Assembly: GCA_001509375.1 (NCBI GenBank) | Contig: LGFT01000017.1 | Coordinates: 1-34,660 of the forward strand | Source of the DNA: Methanothrix harundinacea | GTDB taxonomy: Archaea; Halobacteriota; Methanosarcinia; Methanotrichales; Methanotrichaceae | Direction of reading: 5' to 3' | Length of the DNA: 34,660 bases | In this document: positions 31,995-34,660 of the stretch, one piece after another | Position numbering within the stretch: the first letter of the stretch is position 1 | Layout of the letters: each line of letters begins with the position of its first letter | Translations under genes and position numbers: made by a program | The notes under the pieces: model-generated | Seen by the model: the letters and a program-made list of their open reading frames with translations, nothing else | Told to the model about the DNA's origin: nothing | Databases searched by the model: none

Positions 31995-33257
31995 ATGATC
32001 CCTTGCGTCCTGGTCGCGGGAACCAAAAGCGGTGTTGGCAAGACCACGGTGGTCTTGGGCCTCCTCGCGGCCCTCAGGAGGCGGGGCTTTGAGGTTGCGC
32101 CCTTCAAGGTGGGGCCCGACTTCATCGACCCCACTCACCACACCGCCATCTGCGAGAGAGCTTCAAGAAACCTCGACACCTTCATGATGGGCGAGGAGGG
32201 CGTCCGGCGATCTTTCGCGAAAGGCGTCGAGGGCGCGGATGTAGCCGTCATCGAGGGGGTGATGGGCCTCTACGACGGCCTCGACGCAACGGAGGTCGCC
32301 TCCTCCGCTGCCGTGGCCAAGGCCCTGGGAGCCCCGGTCCTTTTGGTCATAAATGTCCACGGGACCTCTCGGAGCGCGGCGGCCATGGCCCTCGGCTACG
32401 CGAAGTTCGACCCTGAAGTTGAGATCGCGGGCCTCATCTTGAACAGGGTCGGAAGCGAGCGCCACCTCACCCTCCTGCAGGAGGCGCTAAAGCCCCTGGG
32501 CATCCCGATCCTGGCCGCGCTTCCGAGGAAAAGCGAGATCTCGCTTAAAAGCCGCCACCTCGGGTTGACGATGGGGTTTGAAGGCCATCACGACCTGGAC
32601 GCCCTCGCCGACTTCGTCGAGGAGAACGCCGACCTCGACTGGATCCTCAAGCTCGGTTGCAATGTCCCCCCTTCCGAGCCGCTCCCAGAGTTTGGAGGAG
32701 ACCGGATCAAAATCGGGGTAGCATACGATGAGGCCTTCTGTTTCTACTACCAGGAGAACTTCGACGAGCTTCGAAGGCTGGGCGCTGAGATCGAGTTCTT
32801 CAGCCCCATGTGCGACCCTTTGCCGGACGTTCAGGGCCTCTACCTAGGCGGCGGCTACCCTGAGCTCTACGCCGAGGCGCTGGAGAGATCCCAAACCCGC
32901 AGCGAGATCAAAAAGGCCGCCGAAAATGGGATGCCGATCTACGGCGAGTGCGGCGGCTTGATGTACCTCTGCGAATCGGTGGTCTCAAAGGACGGGGATT
33001 CGGAGAACAAGATGGCCGGAATCCTCCCCGCATCCACCACGATGACCGGGAGGCTCCAGGCCCTCGGCTACGTCGAGGGGGACGTCGTCGGCGAAAATTC
33101 CGTCGTCGAGAGGGGGCGAGTCATCAGAGGTCACGAGTTCCACTACTCGAAGATGGACTGCGAAAAATGGAGTTCAAGACGTTTGCAGCTCATCTCCGCG
33201 GATCATGCCTCTCCTCAGAGTGATGAAAGACCTTTGAGATATCTTGGTCAGATCTGA
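31995..33257 (+). CDS. cfbB: CfbB/CbiA a,c-diamide synthase, C-terminus altered
   Basis: 420 residues from ATG 31995 with GAGGATC upstream. It amidates two acetate side chains of either Ni-sirohydrochlorin (coenzyme F430, CfbB) or cobyrinate (cobamide, CbiA); the two are close, and the symbol is a best guess for a methanogen. Visible are Walker A GTKSGVGKTT (9-18), FKVGPDFIDP, VIEGVMGLYDG, and the amidotransferase Cys in YGECGGLMYL (about 318). The family's second part HEFHYS is present at about 379, but after MDCEK (near 390) the sequence becomes WSSRRLQLISADHAS, unlike the family, and ends about 30 residues later. The end of the window repeats the HEFHYS region exactly. So this copy is probably truncated and possibly inactive. 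Confidence 0.85.
   Translation: MIPCVLVAGTKSGVGKTTVVLGLLAALRRRGFEVAPFKVGPDFIDPTHHTAICERASRNLDTFMMGEEGVRRSFAKGVEGADVAVIEGVMGLYDGLDATEVASSAAVAKALGAPVLLVINVHGTSRSAAAMALGYAKFDPEVEIAGLILNRVGSERHLTLLQEALKPLGIPILAALPRKSEISLKSRHLGLTMGFEGHHDLDALADFVEENADLDWILKLGCNVPPSEPLPEFGGDRIKIGVAYDEAFCFYYQENFDELRRLGAEIEFFSPMCDPLPDVQGLYLGGGYPELYAEALERSQTRSEIKKAAENGMPIYGECGGLMYLCESVVSKDGDSENKMAGILPASTTMTGRLQALGYVEGDVVGENSVVERGRVIRGHEFHYSKMDCEKWSSRRLQLISADHASPQSDERPLRYLGQI
33064..33162 (+). repeat. Long direct repeat, copy 1 (in cfbB)
   Basis: These 99 bases are identical to 34562-34660, offset 1498. The match starts at TCGGCTACG (the base before differs) and runs to the last base of the window, so its true right border cannot be seen. 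Confidence 0.97.
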
Positions 33258-33280
33258 GTTTCGGGCACCTAGCACAAAAA

Positions 33281-33363
33281 TGGCAGGTCGTGTGGGTGAG
33301 TCGCTGAAACTTGGGCTTTATTTCAGTGGCACTCACCACGACCAAATAGAGAGAGAAGTGCCA
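33281..33363. repeat. Nested inverted repeat, possible bidirectional terminator or element end
   Basis: Three nested arms: TGGCA (33281) with TGCCA (33359-33363); GGTCGTGTGGGTGAGT (33286-33301) with ACTCACCACGACC (33331-33343), a 13-bp stem with a three-base bulge; and CTGAAA (33304-33309) with TTTCAG (33321-33326). It lies between the truncated cfbB and the convergent secreted-protein gene. Confidence 0.7.
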
Positions 33364-33378
33364 AAATATTCTTCGCCT

Positions 33379-34167
33379 CTAAGGTACAGTCTGGCCGGGC
33401 TCTAGTACAGCCTCATACCTTTCTGTGATCACAGATCCATTACCTGCAACTGCATGAACATATAATGATTCGTTAGGTGCGGTTTGGCCGGGCTCTAGTA
33501 CAGCCTCATACCTCTCTGTGACCACAGATCCATTACCTGCAACTGCATGAACATATAATGATTCGTTAGGTGCGGTTTGGCCGGGCTCTGGTACAAGCGC
33601 TATACTCTCCAATATTTCATACAATGGCATTGGCATATCGAGTTCATGGTCACCAGGACGCATCTCGATGATCGGATATTTACCTTCGAATATGGCATAC
33701 ACTCCTAGGAACTTATCTGGCAATGCCCAGATCAAAGTCCATTCGCGGCCCTCATTACGTGAGGTAAGAAGCAGATCTTGTTCCCATATCCGGGTCAACG
33801 AGCCACCAACTTCACTGCTGTTGAGAACGATGCTGCGGTAAAAATTTTCCAGGAAGTTGGCTTCGTAGTGAGGATTGTCTCGATATATGTTCCTGATCCA
33901 TGCATATTGAGGAATCTCTATAAGATCTATCCGGATGGTAGATATGCTATCTGACAAAGTTATCTTCGTGTCGAATATGGAACTGCCATCGGACTGCGTG
34001 CCATTAATTTGCTGATCATCGGATATAGTCCAGTTAGCTGGAATTTGGAAGGCTATGCCATGTCCACTGTATTCAGTAGCCGAAATTGGCAATGCTACCA
34101 AAACTGAACATAATATGGCTACCAACACCCCTGTAACTTTTATCTTCACGCTACCAATCTGTTTCAT
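33379..34167 (-). CDS. Secreted protein with 31-residue C-terminal repeats
   Basis: 262 residues from ATG 34167, preceded by GGAGTGG; the open frame extends 13 codons further up. Residues 1-30 are a clear signal peptide (IKVTGVLVAILCSVLVALPISA). The mature domain, HGIAFQIPANWTISDDQ...ILESIALVPEPG, resembles small secreted PsbP-like domains with an 'F.IP..W' start (similarity inferred by eye). It ends in two full 31-residue repeats beginning EPGQTAPNESLYVHAVAGNG plus a third partial one ending at the stop. The AT content is higher than in host genes. It lies inside the segment that separates the two cfbB repeat copies. Confidence 0.7.
   Translation of the reverse strand: MKQIGSVKIKVTGVLVAILCSVLVALPISATEYSGHGIAFQIPANWTISDDQQINGTQSDGSSIFDTKITLSDSISTIRIDLIEIPQYAWIRNIYRDNPHYEANFLENFYRSIVLNSSEVGGSLTRIWEQDLLLTSRNEGREWTLIWALPDKFLGVYAIFEGKYPIIEMRPGDHELDMPMPLYEILESIALVPEPGQTAPNESLYVHAVAGNGSVVTERYEAVLEPGQTAPNESLYVHAVAGNGSVITERYEAVLEPGQTVP
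33392..33594. repeat. 93-bp tandem repeat in the secreted-protein gene
   Basis: Units start at 33392, 33485 and 33578 (TGGCCGGGCTCT...), spaced exactly 93 bases. The first two differ at only a few positions; the third is a partial unit of about 17 bases. The near identity shows recent duplication. Confidence 0.95.
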
Positions 34168-34320
34168 TGAAGTCCACTCCAGAGAAGTACGTCTCAGCCA
34201 ATACATATAAACTTATTGGATGGGTGAGGGGGATGGAATATTCCAAAACTTTTGACTATATATGCAAAGACTTCTTCTTAACAAAGCAAAAGTTATATAT
34301 GTAGGAATGATGTACCATAG

Positions 34321-34557
34321 TTTGGCGGAACTGAGTTCCGACTAAAGCAGAATTCTCCGATATTGCTTTTAGATGAAGTAACAAAATCTATAGATATGGG
34401 GTCTAGGAGGTCGATTAACGAGGTTATTAAGAGTTTAAAAGGTAAAAAAACAATTATAATAGTCACTCATAATATAAATGAAATTGAATATAATAATAAT
34501 ATAATATATATGGGGCACGAAAATCATCGCATAGAGCATAATAATCATCATATTTGA
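34321..34557 (+). pseudogene. ABC ATPase C-terminal fragment
   Basis: The open frame reads FGGTEFRLKQNSPILLLDEVTKSIDMGSRRSINEVIKSL, then TIIIVTHNINEIE. SPILLLDEVTKSID is a Walker B plus D-loop and IIVTHN the H-loop of an ABC ATPase, with a degraded signature before it. Walker A and the first half are missing and there is a stop at 34318. Extremely AT-rich, unlike the host, so foreign and broken. It ends five bases before the cfbB repeat. Confidence 0.65.
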
Positions 34558-34561
34558 TAGG

Positions 34562-34660
34562 TCGGCTACGTCGAGGGGGACGTCGTCGGCGAAAATTCCG
34601 TCGTCGAGAGGGGGCGAGTCATCAGAGGTCACGAGTTCCACTACTCGAAGATGGACTGCG
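34562..34660 (+). repeat. Long direct repeat, copy 2 (cfbB fragment at window end)
   Basis: Exact copy of 33064-33162. It codes for the cfbB segment GYVEGDVVGE...HEFHYSKMDC and is cut by the window edge. The normal 3' end of cfbB may continue beyond. Confidence 0.97.

Noticed and set aside
1-34660. CRISPR arrays, tRNA or rRNA genes
   Set aside because: No regularly spaced repeats with unique spacers, and no cloverleaf or rRNA signature was found by eye. The 12-bp and 93-bp repeats are tandem without spacers.

Overview
The window looks like chromosomal DNA of a GC-rich methanogenic archaeon, most likely a Methanothrix/Methanocrinis-type member of the Methanosarcinales (an inference from gene content; no rRNA gene is present). 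Archaeal signs are a Rio2 kinase, a DUF460 protein, a cupin-type glucose-6-phosphate isomerase, a UbiA prenyltransferase, a DUF5654 membrane protein, a short archaeal lumazine synthase, twin ferredoxin-MinD ATPases, DUF434 and DUF166 proteins, split class I fumarase and a CbiA/CfbB-type amidotransferase. TATA-like boxes, short leaders and many TTG/GTG starts fit the same picture.

Layout. 1-362: AT-rich remnant with the C-terminal end of a UvrD-like helicase. 362-1940: an IS with an IS4/IS1634-type transposase. 1943-2505: a broken HAD-hydrolase reading frame containing an 11-copy 12-bp minisatellite. 2506-6766: a TrmO-like/methyltransferase fusion, an MBL-fold hydrolase, two poorly known proteins (one with an apparently frameshifted signal peptide) and a two-helix membrane ORF with an in-frame TGA. 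6808-13120, mostly minus strand: nadA, DUF460, rio2, a compact NHEJ pair (Ku plus LigD-type ligase) and DUF5654.

13333-19900: a complete seven-gene tryptophan operon, trpDFEGCBA, with stop/start overlaps at nearly every junction, enough to convert chorismate to tryptophan. 20003-22754: an IS605-end-like hairpin, a saccharopine-dehydrogenase-like oxidoreductase, YjbQ and IlvE. 22894-24465: ribH and a class I aminotransferase, closed by a T-run. 24474-31907, mostly minus: UbiA with cupin Pgi, a V4R-like protein, two overlapping FeS-MinD ATPases, a secreted protein, and a DUF166-fumA-fumB-DUF434 cluster with overlapping ends.

31995-34660: a CfbB/CbiA gene whose C-terminus is replaced after about residue 390. 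It is followed by a nested inverted repeat, a secreted protein with 93-bp repeats, and a very AT-rich ABC-ATPase fragment. The last 99 bases exactly repeat cfbB bases 33064-33162. Either a 1.4-kb foreign segment has split cfbB with a long direct duplication, or the end is an assembly-graph overlap. This is the structurally strangest part of the window. I saw no tRNA, rRNA or CRISPR array and no clearly new multi-gene system. The strongest candidates for novelty are the TrmO-methyltransferase fusion, the cfbB rearrangement and the minimal archaeal NHEJ pair.
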